DNA of 64,000 bases from Cryptomeria japonica (lineage: Eukaryota; Streptophyta; Pinopsida; Cupressales; Cupressaceae): NCBI RefSeq assembly GCF_030272615.1, contig NC_081407.1, positions 103,583,897-103,647,896 on the forward strand. The letters are read 5' to 3'. The position numbers and the translations under genes were made by a program. Positions 23,082-34,053 of the stretch are shown here, piece after piece. Each line of letters starts with the position of its first letter. The first letter of the stretch is position 1. Under the pieces are notes generated by a model that worked only from the letters and a program-made list of their open reading frames with translations, ran no database searches and had not been told where the DNA came from.

Positions 23082-25682
23082 TGTTGGGAAAATGGTGTTG
23101 TACACTTCACATAATAATGTTTTATTGTTTTATTATTTTATTATTGTGTGAGGTGGACATGGAATTATATTGTAATATCATATTGTATTGTTGCACCTAG
23201 GAGAATCTATATGGATGTGCAACATGTAGAGATTCCCTTAGAATATTCTTGTAACCACTTGATGAGTTGTATTGACACATTGGTATTATTATATTGTATT
23301 TATTTAATATTGGGGAATGTAATTGTGATGAAGTACCCAATATTAAATGTGGTTCAAGGGTAGGTAGGAAAAATATTATATTTTCTTATCACATGGTTTT
23401 GATGTAATACCACTTAGTGGTTTTGTGGGAGCTTCTGTTTATAAAAGAAACCACAATGCTAGTTGTTTGGGTTAGCCACATTAGCATCTGTGAAGGAGGA
23501 AGCATGGAATGAGATGTGTGGATTCATGCTTGGTCACATGGAGTGCTTGGTTATGGCTGGGTTTTCGAAGGCTTTCCATATTTATATTGCAATGGATGCA
23601 TTGCTAATAATACATGGTGGATGATGCTTTTGGAGGCTGGGGTTTTTCCCTCATGAGGGTTTTTCTAGGATATATCTTGTGTCACATTTCTAAGGGTATC
23701 TTGTTTATTCTTTGCATATGGCTTCTATGTGTTGATTTGAATGAAATCTATAATGGGTTATGTGGAATTTGTCATAAAGATGGTTGCAAGTTTTCTTTCA
23801 AGTAGTATTAGATCTATTGGTTTAATGGTGTTTATAACCCTAGTTGGAATCCATGAATGCATGAAATAATGAAAATACAAGGCAAGAAATATGGTTTTTC
23901 AGGTTGTTATTGCAGATTTATGTTATTTGGGTTTGTTGTTACAATGGGTTGTTTGTAGATTTGGGGTTGGAAGAATTTTGGTCACTCTAGGGAATCATTG
24001 AAAAATGCTTTTAATGAGGGTTTTGGGGGTGACCTTTCATATTTGGCCCCATGGCACAAATGGACCTCATGGATGGATTCAGGTTGCCCAAGAGTACCCA
24101 CCGCGACCTATGGACAGTCTGTAGACCATGCTATTAAAAGTGTCACTGTCGGTACTGGCAGTGTTGGTACTTGCACCAGTACCGACTCCTTCCTTGTGTC
24201 TAACGTCACCCGTGTTTACTTCTGCAAGTGCCAGTGGGGACTCTCAGTCGATGAGGCCATGGGCCCCGGTCAGGGGTGGACCCCACATGGCAAAATTTTA
24301 AACTGGCCTTTTTTAAAAAAATTCAACTATCAGACACTTTTTAATTAAATTTTAGGTTTTAAAAAATTAAACTAAAGTGGATATAATTTTGGGTCCACAT
24401 TATTGAAAAATGAAAAAAAATGACTAACGCCTTTAGAAAGGAAAATTTAAAAATCCACACATTATTTCTATAAAAGGAAATGAGCTATTTTATTCAATGA
24501 AGCATAACTTTCACCCGGGAAGTTTGTTTTTTGACTTCTTATACTCGTTGAAAAGATGATTCTGAGAACTATAGTTTGGTACTAGTTTGGTTCCCTGATT
24601 TTTCCATTTTGACTTTATTGGGGCCTGGAAGTCATATATTCTCCTCTACACAGTTTTGGTCATAACTTTTGCATATGGAATCAGATTTTGGATTTCAAAT
24701 AGGCATTGGAGAGAATGTTTAGTTGACTATAATGTGATTCTGTTATTTTATCAGTTTGATGAGTTTGGAGAGGTTTGTACTTGTTTGATCACTTGTAGGT
24801 GCTTGAGATTTGGGATGTAAGTGTGAGTGCATTTGGACGAGTCATGAGGTGAAACCTTGAGGGAGAACATGTTTTTATGAGATATTTATGATGCTATACC
24901 TATTTATCATATTTGTTGCTCCTTGGTACAGTTTTACAAGTTTTTTTTTAGAGTTGGACTTTGATGGTGATAGGTACACAGGTTTTATTTGTTTTGAGCA
25001 CATGTTTGGACATGGTTTGAGACTTAGAGTTTCATGTGGGTGATAGTTCAATGCAGGTACACCGATGGTTATGATTATGGTGTCTTGGGTATGCAGGTAT
25101 ATATTTTTAATTGACATGATATAGTCATGTTTGTGGTGATTTGGTTTGATGTTAGGAGGTCGTTGTTTATCTCCTTGATGCTTATTTGATTCCTTGACTA
25201 TGGTACTTGGTTGTGGACATGTTTGAAAAATTAGATAAGATGTTGATTTGGTGTTTGAGTCATGTGATCTACAAGATTATTCTCTTTGATATCTCAGCTT
25301 GCAGTTTACTAATTTGATGATAATTTTACATGTTTAGTGTTTCACCTGTGAGTTATAGAGTTGTGTGTGTTGATCACCTATTTAGTTGCAGTGGGATGGC
25401 TTAGATGTGGACTATCTATATCCACCAGGTTTGATTCATTGTGGTGTATACTTGTTAGTTGACCTTGTTCGTGGTCATTAGTGCATTGGTATGTTTTCTT
25501 TGGGATGAGAGGATGGAGGATGTTATGGTACTTGGATAGTTGGCATGGGACTTGTATCATGTATTTTATCACGATGTCATGATATCTTGGTTATTTATTT
25601 GATTACACTTTCAGTGGGATATTTTGACAATGATGAGTTGGCTGTGTAGGATTGATTCTCAATTGGTGGTTTGTTGGTGGTT
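23082..25682. other. Repeat J, left part, with a possible LTR start
   Basis: It opens with TGTTGGGAAAATGG directly after the LINE endonuclease, which looks like an LTR terminus. ATAAAAG at about 23440 could be its TATA box. I found no primer site, coding domain or matching second LTR. 24030-24300 is a GC-richer patch with a hairpin. The rest is T/G-rich and unassigned. Similar-looking DNA resumes at 46066 and 63469, after elements B and C. Confidence 0.4.
24148..24186. repeat. Perfect 11-bp inverted repeat
   Basis: GTCGGTACTGG (24148-24158) and CCAGTACCGAC (24176-24186) are exact reverse complements with a 17-nt loop. The arms lie in a GC-richer island within AT-rich repeat DNA. Confidence 0.9.
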
Positions 25683-25687
25683 GTATG
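25683..25687. repeat. Target duplication, left copy, of element B
   Basis: GTATG directly precedes the 5' LTR and recurs at 46061-46065 directly after the 3' LTR. Confidence 0.85.
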
Positions 25688-26016
25688 TGTAGATGTATAA
25701 AAATGACCATATTCCTAAATGAATATTTAATGTTCATTTTATTCTCATTCCTCTATTTAGTTAAATCTAATTTAATTAGATCACCCACATTCTTCTATTT
25801 AATTAAATAAATTATTCAATTTATTTATTTAAATTCACTTAAGCCCTTTACATCATTTAATTGAATAAATCATTTTATTTAATTAAATCCCTTCTCTCTA
25901 CTTTTTAATTAAATTAACATTTAATTAAATAGTTTACCCCAACGTCTCTCTCTTTAATGGAAGGTTCTGTTAATTTATATTCATTCCCAAAAAGGAGAAT
26001 TTTTTTTTTTTTTTTT

Positions 26017-26153
26017 GGGCTTTCAATTTTTTAAAACTTATTGAGTTCTTCTATTAAGCCTTGCTCGATAAAATGATCAAATCCTTCAAGTTGTATTTCA
26101 CCAAATTCGGGAATTGTAAATATTCCTTTATTTTCATCTAATCACATTGAATG
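26017..26153 (-). pseudogene. rpoB: Plastid RNA polymerase beta subunit, N-terminal fragment
   Basis: The minus-strand translation contains [20 protein letters not shown] followed by [13 protein letters not shown] and, after a stop, KIE. This is the characteristic start of the plastid-encoded RNA polymerase beta subunit (FTIPxFxQIQxEGFxxFIxxGLxEEL). Only about 45 codons remain, with an internal stop, so it is a dead fragment carried in a nuclear plastid insert. Confidence 0.8.
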
Positions 26154-26384
26154 AAAGCCCATGACCCGAAGAGCTATTTGTGAATGAGTGGGGTTGGTCC
26201 AGTAGATCCAAAAAAGCTTCGCGCATTTGAGAAGGAAAAGTTTGTGTTTGTTTCTATGGGTTAAGACAGATATGATCCATCTGGGGTCCCTAACTCAATT
26301 TTTGCTTTAGCCAAATCAATGGTTTAAGAAGACCTCCTAATAAATGAGTGTTTCCCTGGCTCCTAAGACTGTTCGGATAAACTT

Positions 26385-26475
26385 CGGAGTAGGCCAAGTG
26401 GGCTCGCCATAATAATTATGTCCCATGCCTTTAGCTAATTCAGCCCTTAATACAGGATTATTTAATTCAACACCC
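26385..26475 (-). pseudogene. petD: Cytochrome b6-f subunit IV, N-terminal fragment
   Basis: The minus strand encodes [20 protein letters not shown] then GEPTWP, matching the N-terminus of plastid petD ([25 protein letters not shown]). The reading continues out of homology on both sides. It is a fragment inside the plastid insert. Confidence 0.8.
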
Positions 26476-27349
26476 AAGACTACCCTTCCTAACTCTACCC
26501 GTCCATAATATGGATTGTTACTATCCGTCCATAAGAATGTTAGCGTTTTCATTACCATCCTCAACTCATTGACTACTCGGGGGTGGGGGATCCTATCCAT
26601 CCTTCACCCTCGAATTTAGGAGTAGTCTCTCCTGAATTAGTGAGATTAAATAAATCTAATTTATTTAATCCCCAATTTGCAACCAAATTGAAATAAAGTA
26701 ATTTATCCTATTATCCCTCACCCACTTGCATTTTCCTGCATCTCCCACTTAAATCCTGCCCTATTCCTAATTTCTTCTAGAATCCATCTAATCCTTAATC
26801 AATTAGCCTAAACCCATCCATTATCCCATTTCCCTAAATTTGAGGAGGTCACTTCTCAAATTTGGAGTAAAGTCTTCAAAAGGCATTAAAGCCTTTATGC
26901 CTTCAACAAGTTAACTTGTTGAATACCCCCAAATTTGGAAGGACTCTTACAATTTTTTCCCCAAAGTCTTCAGACCATTAATGGTTAACTAACCCTTAGT
27001 GGCATGGTTAGAGACTTTTTGACTAACTTAACCTTCTTCTAACCCAGGGGTCTCAACAAGCATTCATTACTTTAAGCACAGTTATCCCTTTAACCTTTGC
27101 ACAAGAGTTTATCCTTTGGGTAAAATCTTTATCCATTGGATAACCCTAACCTAACCTTAACCCTTAACCTCTAAGGTAACTATGAGGTCTTCTCAAGCAT
27201 TTAATGCTTCTTACCTCTCCTCTCAAGCAGTCTTATGTTGACAATTGTCACCATTTCATTGGTGGAAATTGTAAACATGGATTGATAACTTTCAATCCTG
27301 ACCCTTGATTAACTCCTTCAATCTTGACCTTCCATTGCCCTATTTTCCC

Positions 27350-27358
27350 TATAAATAG
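27350..27358 (+). promoter_or_regulatory. TATA box of element B 5' LTR
   Basis: TATAAATAG after CCC; the same sequence is at 45550-45558 in the 3' LTR. Its place, about 500 bp before the LTR end, suits the promoter of the gag-pol transcript. Confidence 0.65.
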
Positions 27359-27857
27359 AGCTCTCATTCCTCCATTTCAAAGATCTTTAGTATCTCACTT
27401 ATGCTCAATTTTATCAATACATCTAGCCTCTCTTTATAATAGGAATTAATCTAATAAGTATTTTAGATTATTTCTATTATTATTAGCTTAAATCATTAAC
27501 TAGTATATCATGTTAGGATAGTGTTGCTACTAACCTTGTCATCTTATGAACTAGTTTAACTCATTTGTAGAATCGTGCATAAATAGGATGTGCATTTCAT
27601 GTTAAAATCAATCTAAAGCATCCCTTGTTCTTGCATTTGTCATCCCTAAGTCACTTTACTCAGTGATCTGAGAGCAAAGGCATTGGCTTGAGGGATCTTG
27701 TGAGATAGAGAACCATGGAACCTACCTTGGGAAGCTGAGTCATTCTTCATGACTCCATAACTTGCACCAAGAAGTCCTATGGGTGTGTGGACAAGCCCCT
27801 TGAACATCATTTTTTACATTTTGAGTTTCATAGCCCCACTTTTACCACATACATTTC

Positions 27858-27875
27858 TGGTGCCCACCATGGGGC
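27858..27875 (+). other. Primer-binding site of element B
   Basis: TGGTGCCCACCATGGGGC starts four bases after the LTR end and begins with TGG. Confidence 0.75.
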
Positions 27876-27941
27876 ACATTCCCATTAATCAAATAGGTTT
27901 TTAAATCTAATCACTTTTGCAGGTAGGCGGGAAACAAGAAT

Positions 27942-28195
27942 CGGCACGTGGGAAACATCCCTTAGCGCATCTGGTTAACATTCCAGCGCATTTGACTCAC
28001 TGTTTAGCACGTGGGACTCATTTCCTAGCGTGTGAAGACCATCACTTAGCACATAGACTTTTTAACATTTTTCCTTTGGTCTTGACCTGGGAACATAATA
28101 GAGTAGCGCATTCGGAAAAAATTTCAGCGCATCGGTTTTGTCCGATAGCGCATCCCGGTTATCTTGTAGCACGTACCATCTTTTCTGTAGCGCAT
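27942..28195 (+). repeat. Leader array 1 of element B: TAGCGCAT core, 21-bp phase
   Basis: Eleven core copies (TAGCGCAT, with variants such as TAGCACGT, TAGCGTGT, CAGCGCAT) start at 27942, 27963, 27984, 28005, 28026, 28047, then 28104, 28125, 28146, 28167 and 28188. Spacing is exactly 21 bp except for one 57-bp step. The ~13 bp between cores are not conserved. A 95-codon frame (27917-28204) is a by-product showing a 7-residue LAH period. Confidence 0.92.
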
Positions 28196-29709
28196 CATAG
28201 ATAGAAAGCAAAAATTAAATTGTAACCGAGCTTAAATTTAGAGTTGTAGAAGTCCACAAAATCCAAGATTTTTTCTAACTGTTTTGATTGTTATTTTGCA
28301 GGATTTTGGATAGTTTGTTGCAGATGGAGCTTAGTTTTATTTTCAGAATTACAAATAGTTTAAATTTTTACTAACTTAGTTAAGTTACTTAAAATTTAGA
28401 GTCTTTTTAATTCATGTTGGATAAAATTGAACTCACCTTATTTTGGGCAAATGAAAAGAACCACAAAAACAATCTTTCTTGCTTTTTCTAGGAGAAAAAT
28501 TTTCACTTTGGGATCTAAAAAGAACAAGGCAATCTTTTCATTTTTGCAATCAAAGGGCTTTAAAAAGAACTTCACCATCCTTTGGTGCACAAAAGGATCC
28601 ACTTCAATTTTTTGCAAAGTAAAAGAATCACACATGTCCAAAGTCAGTCACAATTAAAGAGGGAAAATCTTCCCCTTTTGATCAATTTCTTTTGTTGACC
28701 AAACATCGAACTTGCTTTGTTGACCGGGTTCTTTTCCTAGATCAGAAAATCATTGCTTTAAAGGGATAAAATAAACACCATTTTTATGGAGCAACATCTC
28801 CATATAGATTTTAAACAAATCATTGCAATGAAGAGTTAAAAAGAACACTTGTTTTCTTTGCTACAAAAGTGGAAGGAATATGCTCTCCCCTTAACTGGGT
28901 GATCAAAAAGCAAGACCACTCTTACGCTTTCAGTGTTTATCGCATTAAATCCTTTAGTAGGACTGCCTTCCTGAGGGGTTGAAAAACTCTTAAAGTCATT
29001 CTTTGGCCGGTGTGAAGGGAACAACCTAAGTGGGGAATGACTTTGAAGCCAAGTGTTCCAACCCACTATAATCAAAAGTGGAAAGTGATGAAAGTCCTTT
29101 TAAACGGTTGTGCAGAGCGATTAGCCTTCCCCCAGTATCCTTGAGATATGTAAAGCCTTTGTTTTAAAGGTTGGGAAGCCTCCTGAGGGAGTTTATCACT
29201 AACAGCCGAACGGGAAGCCTGATTACAAACTTTAGCATAGAAACTTTGAGCCGAGTCAGTATCCAGACATTTGTAATATCATAGTGCAAGGGTGGGGAAG
29301 AATCCACCCCCAAGATCGCTCACCATATATCTCCCAAGATAACTACTCAAGTGTGAAGCAATTCACTTTGGGTTAATTTTTAGCAAAAGGCAAAAAAACG
29401 GACACCCCCTAGGGGGTGACATGACTGTTTGAGCTGACAGAGTATTGAGACTAGTGGGCTATGATATTACTTATGACCCTTGAATAAAGAGTCTGACTGA
29501 ATTGTATGTTGTTGTATCTAAACCTGTTAAAACATTGGGGATTTGAACACATCCTCACAAAACATACACTCATTGTTTACACTAAGCAAAAATGGTTGCT
29601 TCTTTTGTGTCATGCTTTCATTTGTTACTTCAGAAAATCATCCATTATCATTGAAAACAAAGTTCCAAAAATTACAGAAAAACCACCAAGTCAAACTATC
29701 AGGGCAGTT
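28196..29709 (+). other. Central leader of element B
   Basis: 1.5 kb between the two arrays, with no recognisable coding domain. Contains GACACCCCCTAGGGGGTGAC (29401-29420), a short GC-rich near-palindrome. Element C has a leader section of similar size (about 1.2 kb) in the same place. Confidence 0.55.
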
Positions 29710-30073
29710 TAGCCCGTAAGAGCAACTTCTTAGCATGTAGAAACCATCCTTTAGCGCAATCAAACTTCACCTTAGCACATTAGTTTGAACTTTAATGCTT
29801 CATCAAAATCCAAAACTAGCAGTTTAAAAGTAGCACTTTCTGAAAACATTCTGGCATGTTGAAGCAACAACTTAGCACGTGGGGATAGTGAATTAGCGTG
29901 TAGAGACCATTAGTTAGCACATTGGTATCCCATATTAGCACATAACCTTTTAGACCAAGACAAAATTAAAACAAACCAGTTAGCGCATCGCAAAGGGCAG
30001 CTTAGCGCGTGGAGTCTATTCTCTAGCGTGTTGAGGAAATTCTATAGCGCATTGAGTTTCTGTTTTAGCGCAT
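29710..30073 (+). repeat. Leader array 2 of element B: TAGCGCAT core, 21-bp phase
   Basis: Core starts at 29710, 29731, 29752, 29773, (29794 degenerate), 29831, 29852, 29873, 29894, 29915, 29936, 29981, 30003, 30024, 30045 and 30066. Steps are 21 bp, apart from three re-phasings and one 22. Same core and orientation as array 1. Confidence 0.92.
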
Positions 30074-30528
30074 AGCAAAAACCAAGAAAATAGGGGGCAA
30101 AACAAAGGCTATTTTTGAAAAATCTAAAAACAATTTAGGAAGCTTTCCTTCCTTAGCCTGAACTTCATCAAACAGAAAATCAAAACCGAGTACCAAAAAC
30201 TATTCCCAAAGCAAGTTTTTTGTCAAACAAAGTTGTCAAAATCTGAAAACTAGTCGCAAGATAAAACACATCTCTCCTATCAAAATCAGGAAACCTCATC
30301 ACAAGTATCAATAGGTCCTTCTAATCAAAGGGATTTCTATCCAAAAACACACTTGTTTTTAAATTCCAAATTGTCAAATCAAGTTTCCATATCAGGAAAG
30401 CTCGTATTCCATATCATTTGACGCACTTTGTCGTGAGGGGGCATCTAAACCTTCATTTGATAAAGTAAAACTTAAATTTCCAAAACAAGCTAGCTAAATC
30501 CAAAAAAAATCAAAAGGAAACCATTGAT

Positions 30529-30924
30529 CACTTGTGTATGACTAATCCTCATATTTTGAAAAGAAAGAGTATTTATCATAACACTAAGTTAAGGAAACAA
30601 CAACCCAGTTCCCTGAAGCTTGCAAAATGGAATAAATTTTTATACAACAATCGCCAACTCTTTAAATCTCATCGAACATTCCTTTGTCATATCCACTTAT
30701 ATCTTCAAGACAAAACCAATGAATTTGACAAGGAACCATTGAGGAGTAGAGCATTCTGTCAAAAATCAGCATTCAGTCAACGCATAAATCAAGGAGCAAA
30801 GATCAATCTGGTTCTCTTCCCCAAAGAGTGCATCACTTACAACATACTATGGTTTGAACCACCAACCCCTGAGAAACACATCGAAGAGGAGTTCATTCCC
30901 TTTGTCACAAAAAGTTTTTACTAG
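30529..30924 (+). other. Short open frame abutting gag of element B
   Basis: About 130 codons, Lys/His/Arg-rich, ending TTTTACTAG immediately before the gag ATG and in the same frame. It could be a leader uORF, an N-terminal gag extension cut off by one stop, or chance. No domain was recognised, and element C has no obvious equivalent. Confidence 0.35.
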
Positions 30925-33136
30925 ATGCCCGTTGTTACTCGCTCTTAATGAAACAAACAAAGCAAAATGCAGCCAAAGTCCAACATGAATCGAAGATTAT
31001 CAAATCCTTTTGAGTGTCCCAATCTAGAGGACACCAAAATTTCTGAGGAACTCCTCCAAGAGTGTCAAGAAAGTGCTTCATTTCAAAACCTTGTGGAAAG
31101 ACTCATGGAAAATAACAAAGAAAAATATCTGCTCATGCTCACAAGAAAAGGAGTTAAACTCCCTGATGACTTTGACACTGACATATTTAGAATAAGGTCT
31201 CGATATTATGACTATCAAGAATGACAAAGAGAGGAGGAAGCATGTGATCCTGAACAAAACATACTTGAGCAAAATCTACCATAACAGAATTTGCTCGAGC
31301 AAAACATCCTTGAGCAAAATATACCCCTGCACACACCATTCGAGCTTAGAAATCATGCAAGGGAAGAACCCTTCCCTTGGAAAACAAATGTGCCTTTGAT
31401 CACTCTCACTCAACAAATGCAGATGTTGCAGAGACAAATACAAGACATGCAACAAGGAACAACAATACGGTACTCTTTGACTGAAATTTGTCCTTATCCT
31501 TTTGACAGACGCTTAAACATGGTACCTTTTCCCCCAAACTCAAATATTCCCAAATTTGACAAATATGATGGGAAAAGTGATCCTCATGATCATGTTCAGG
31601 AACTTTGTACCATGAGTCTTGAATTTTCCCATGATGACACCTATTTCATGAGGTTATTTCCAAGAAGCTTGGGAGGACAAACAATGGAATGGTTATCCAA
31701 AATCACACCTCCTATCAGATCCTTTGATGAATTGGTCAACAAATTCATAACTCAATATTCCTACAACATTCAACATGCTATCACCTTGCTAGATGTCTGT
31801 AACACCAAGCAGAAAAACAATGAAACATTCATGGTATTCCTTCAACGTTGGTGATGTATGGTTTCGAGATATCCTCGAGATGTGCCCGAAAAAGAAAAAA
31901 TATAAATTTTTATCGACAAATTGAATAGTGAGATGAGTTACATACTCAAGCTTCAATGCATACCATCTTTTCCCAAATTGATTGAAAATGGCATCCAAGT
32001 AGAGGAGGCATATGTCAAGAAAGGAACATTCAAATTCTTCAAAGAAGGAACAAATTCATCCAACTACAACAACCAAAACAACAACAACTTAGACAAATCC
32101 ATATTCTGGACCAGAAACAAAAACACTAGAAATGAAGGAGGAAATGAATCAAATAATGCAAAATCCAAGCAACCAATGCTGGCATTATCAGGTAATCCTC
32201 AAGCTACAAAGAATCCAAAAGGTGTTAACCAAGGCACTAACACTTATGCACCAAATACCAATCAAGATCATCTCAACACAAACAACACCAACAATACCCA
32301 AAGCAATAACGCAAATTGAGGACCTAATACAAACTCACGAGGTAACGTCAACAACTTTCCAAAATGCATTTACACACCACTAGGACAATCCTTAGAGTCA
32401 GCCTTCAGAGAACTCTTGGTAAACAAAATTATCTCCTTACCAGCGATCAACAACTTTGAACCACAAATAAAACCACCCTGGTCGAATGACTCACTTTTGT
32501 GACTTTCATCGCAACAAAGGTCATCAAACAAATGATTGCATGAGACTGAAAAACAGTTTTCAAAACATGATTGATAGAGGCAATTTAACAGTCGATGGTC
32601 TCAAGACAAACAGTGACCATGGAGCTTTTAAGAATCCTCTTCCAAACTACAACAAGGATGGAGCTTCAACCTCAAATGATACACGTGGAGCTCATATCAA
32701 TCACATATATAATAACACCATCAATCATATATCAGCCGAGGACAATCAAGTAAACATCATCACAATCAAAGACAAGCGTGAACATGAATCCATCAATGTA
32801 ACAACCAGAGCTCAAAAATATGTCTTGAAGGGGCACACGTCAACAACAAACACCATACCCAAAATTCAATATGATCTAGTCAGCCAATTGCACAAAACTC
32901 CTACTCAAATATCTATACTGGAGTTGCTAAAACTCTCACCAAAACACAAAGACATCTTGGAACAGGCACTATCGGAAACAAATGTACCTCAAGATCTGGA
33001 TGCTGACAAATGCCAAGCCATGGTGGCTCATATGATAGGGCCTCATAACCTTACCTTTTCTGAGCATGATAATATCTCATTGAGCCATCCACACAATTCT
33101 CTACTCCACATTGAAGTCTTGGTCTACAAGCATTGA
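30925..33136 (+). pseudogene. Gag of element B
   Basis: The gag start is placed at ATG 30925 (MPVVTRS then a stop), since 30967-31224 continues in frame. 31291-31854 holds the Gag domain: SLTEICPYPFDRRL, FDKYDGKSDPHDHVQEL, RSLGGQTMEWLSKI. 31921-32319 is the C-terminal capsid part and an Asn-rich linker. 32486-33136 has a CX2HX4HX4C knuckle (CDFHRNKGHQTNDC, 32498-32539) and a linker to protease. Stops at 31222, 31852 and 33134 are all TGA, the last two where CGA would preserve the reading. It would form the particle and package RNA. Confidence 0.88.
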
Positions 33137-33454
33137 TTCAAAAGAGTATTAATAGATGGAGGAGCTGGACTCAATATCTGTACCTTGAAACTTATCTGTG
33201 CATTAGGATTCTCTGAGCAATCTATTGATCCACACAAAAAGATCACTATCAAAGAATATAATGATGAAGAGAGATCATCTAAAGGAATAGTAATGTTACC
33301 AATTCAAGTAGGACCAGTACAAAAGGACACTATGTGTCAAGTCTTAGACATAGACCACACATATAATATCTTATTTGGTCGATCTTGGATACATGAAATG
33401 CAAGCAGTACCTTCTACTTATCACCAGTGTGTTAAATTCCCCTACAATGGGTAG
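33137..33454 (+). pseudogene. Aspartic protease of element B
   Basis: VLIDGGAGLNICTLKL gives the active site (Asp codon 33155-33157, DGG). GIVMLPIQVG, then NILFGRSWIHEMQAVPS, complete the domain. One TGA (33134) separates it from gag, in frame, so gag and PR were probably one protein. The domain is otherwise well preserved to the stop after KFPYNG. Confidence 0.85.
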
Positions 33455-33585
33455 GAGATTTCTATATCAGTAGATCATAACCCATTTCAATATTGTAATG
33501 CCCAAGATAGCTTGGTTCCACATAATAGAGAAAACAAAGTTCTTTAGCACCAACTCTTCAGCAAGAAAAGTCTAAATCACTATCT

Positions 33586-34053
33586 ATGGTTTTCAAGAAG
33601 AAGATGAAAATCAAAGAGAAAGGCATGGGAGAATACTCTTTGGAACCCTTGTGTTTGGCCAACTTACCAGCATCACCTAAATCTCATGGATTACCTACAA
33701 CATCAACACATCAAGCAACACAGCCCATCACCAAGTTTGATGGCAAATTTATCCAACTAGGCAATCTAGCACATGAATTAGAAGAAAAGGACATCCTTAG
33801 TTGGCTATACAAGGATGAGGAGGAAGACAGAGTGACTACTATGGAGGTAGCTATACCAACACACATGTACGGAAAAGGTTACTTAATCATGCAACAAATG
33901 GGATACAATGGCAAAGGACCTATCGGCAAACGTCAAGAAGGCGTCACAGAACCTTTAGATCCTCCTTCACAATTTAGTAAAGACAAAATAGGATTGGGCT
34001 ATGGACACACTCTACCACCAAGGAAGACACCAAGCAAATACCAAAAACCTTAG
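33586..34053 (+). pseudogene. G-patch-like domain segment of element B
   Basis: An open 155-codon stretch. Residues about 90-145 read YGKGYLIMQQMGYNGKGPIG then KRQEGVTEPL and KIGLGYG, which fits the G-patch plan: glycines spaced around an aromatic/hydrophobic core, then xGxxxPL. G-patch domains bind RNA or activate DEAH helicases, and are known in some retroviral proteases. It lies between PR and RT, as in element C (56681-56394). Function in the element is inferred only. Confidence 0.65.

Larger units (their letters stand above)
25945..26645 (-). other. Plastid-derived DNA insert (NUPT) in the 5' LTR
   Basis: Absent from the 3' LTR at the corresponding point (after CCCAA and before TTAAATAAATC). 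On the minus strand it encodes recognisable pieces of chloroplast proteins: the start of rpoB and the start of petD. No target duplication flanks it, which fits end-joining capture rather than transposition. A T-run lies at the left side. The sequence between the two gene pieces is unassigned. Confidence 0.8.
25688..27853 (+). repeat. 5' LTR of element B (with 701-bp plastid insert)
   Basis: It starts TGTAGATGTATAAAAATG, ends CCACATACA, and matches 44594-46060. In the first ~255 bp I counted about six substitutions between the two. The extra 701 bp at 25945-26645 is absent from the 3' LTR. Confidence 0.93.

Noticed and set aside
27942-30073. Possible CRISPR-like array (conserved core, variable spacers)
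   Set aside because: The core is only 8 bp, spacers are 13 bp, the context is a plant retrotransposon leader, and there are no cas genes. It is a degenerate minisatellite or motif array.
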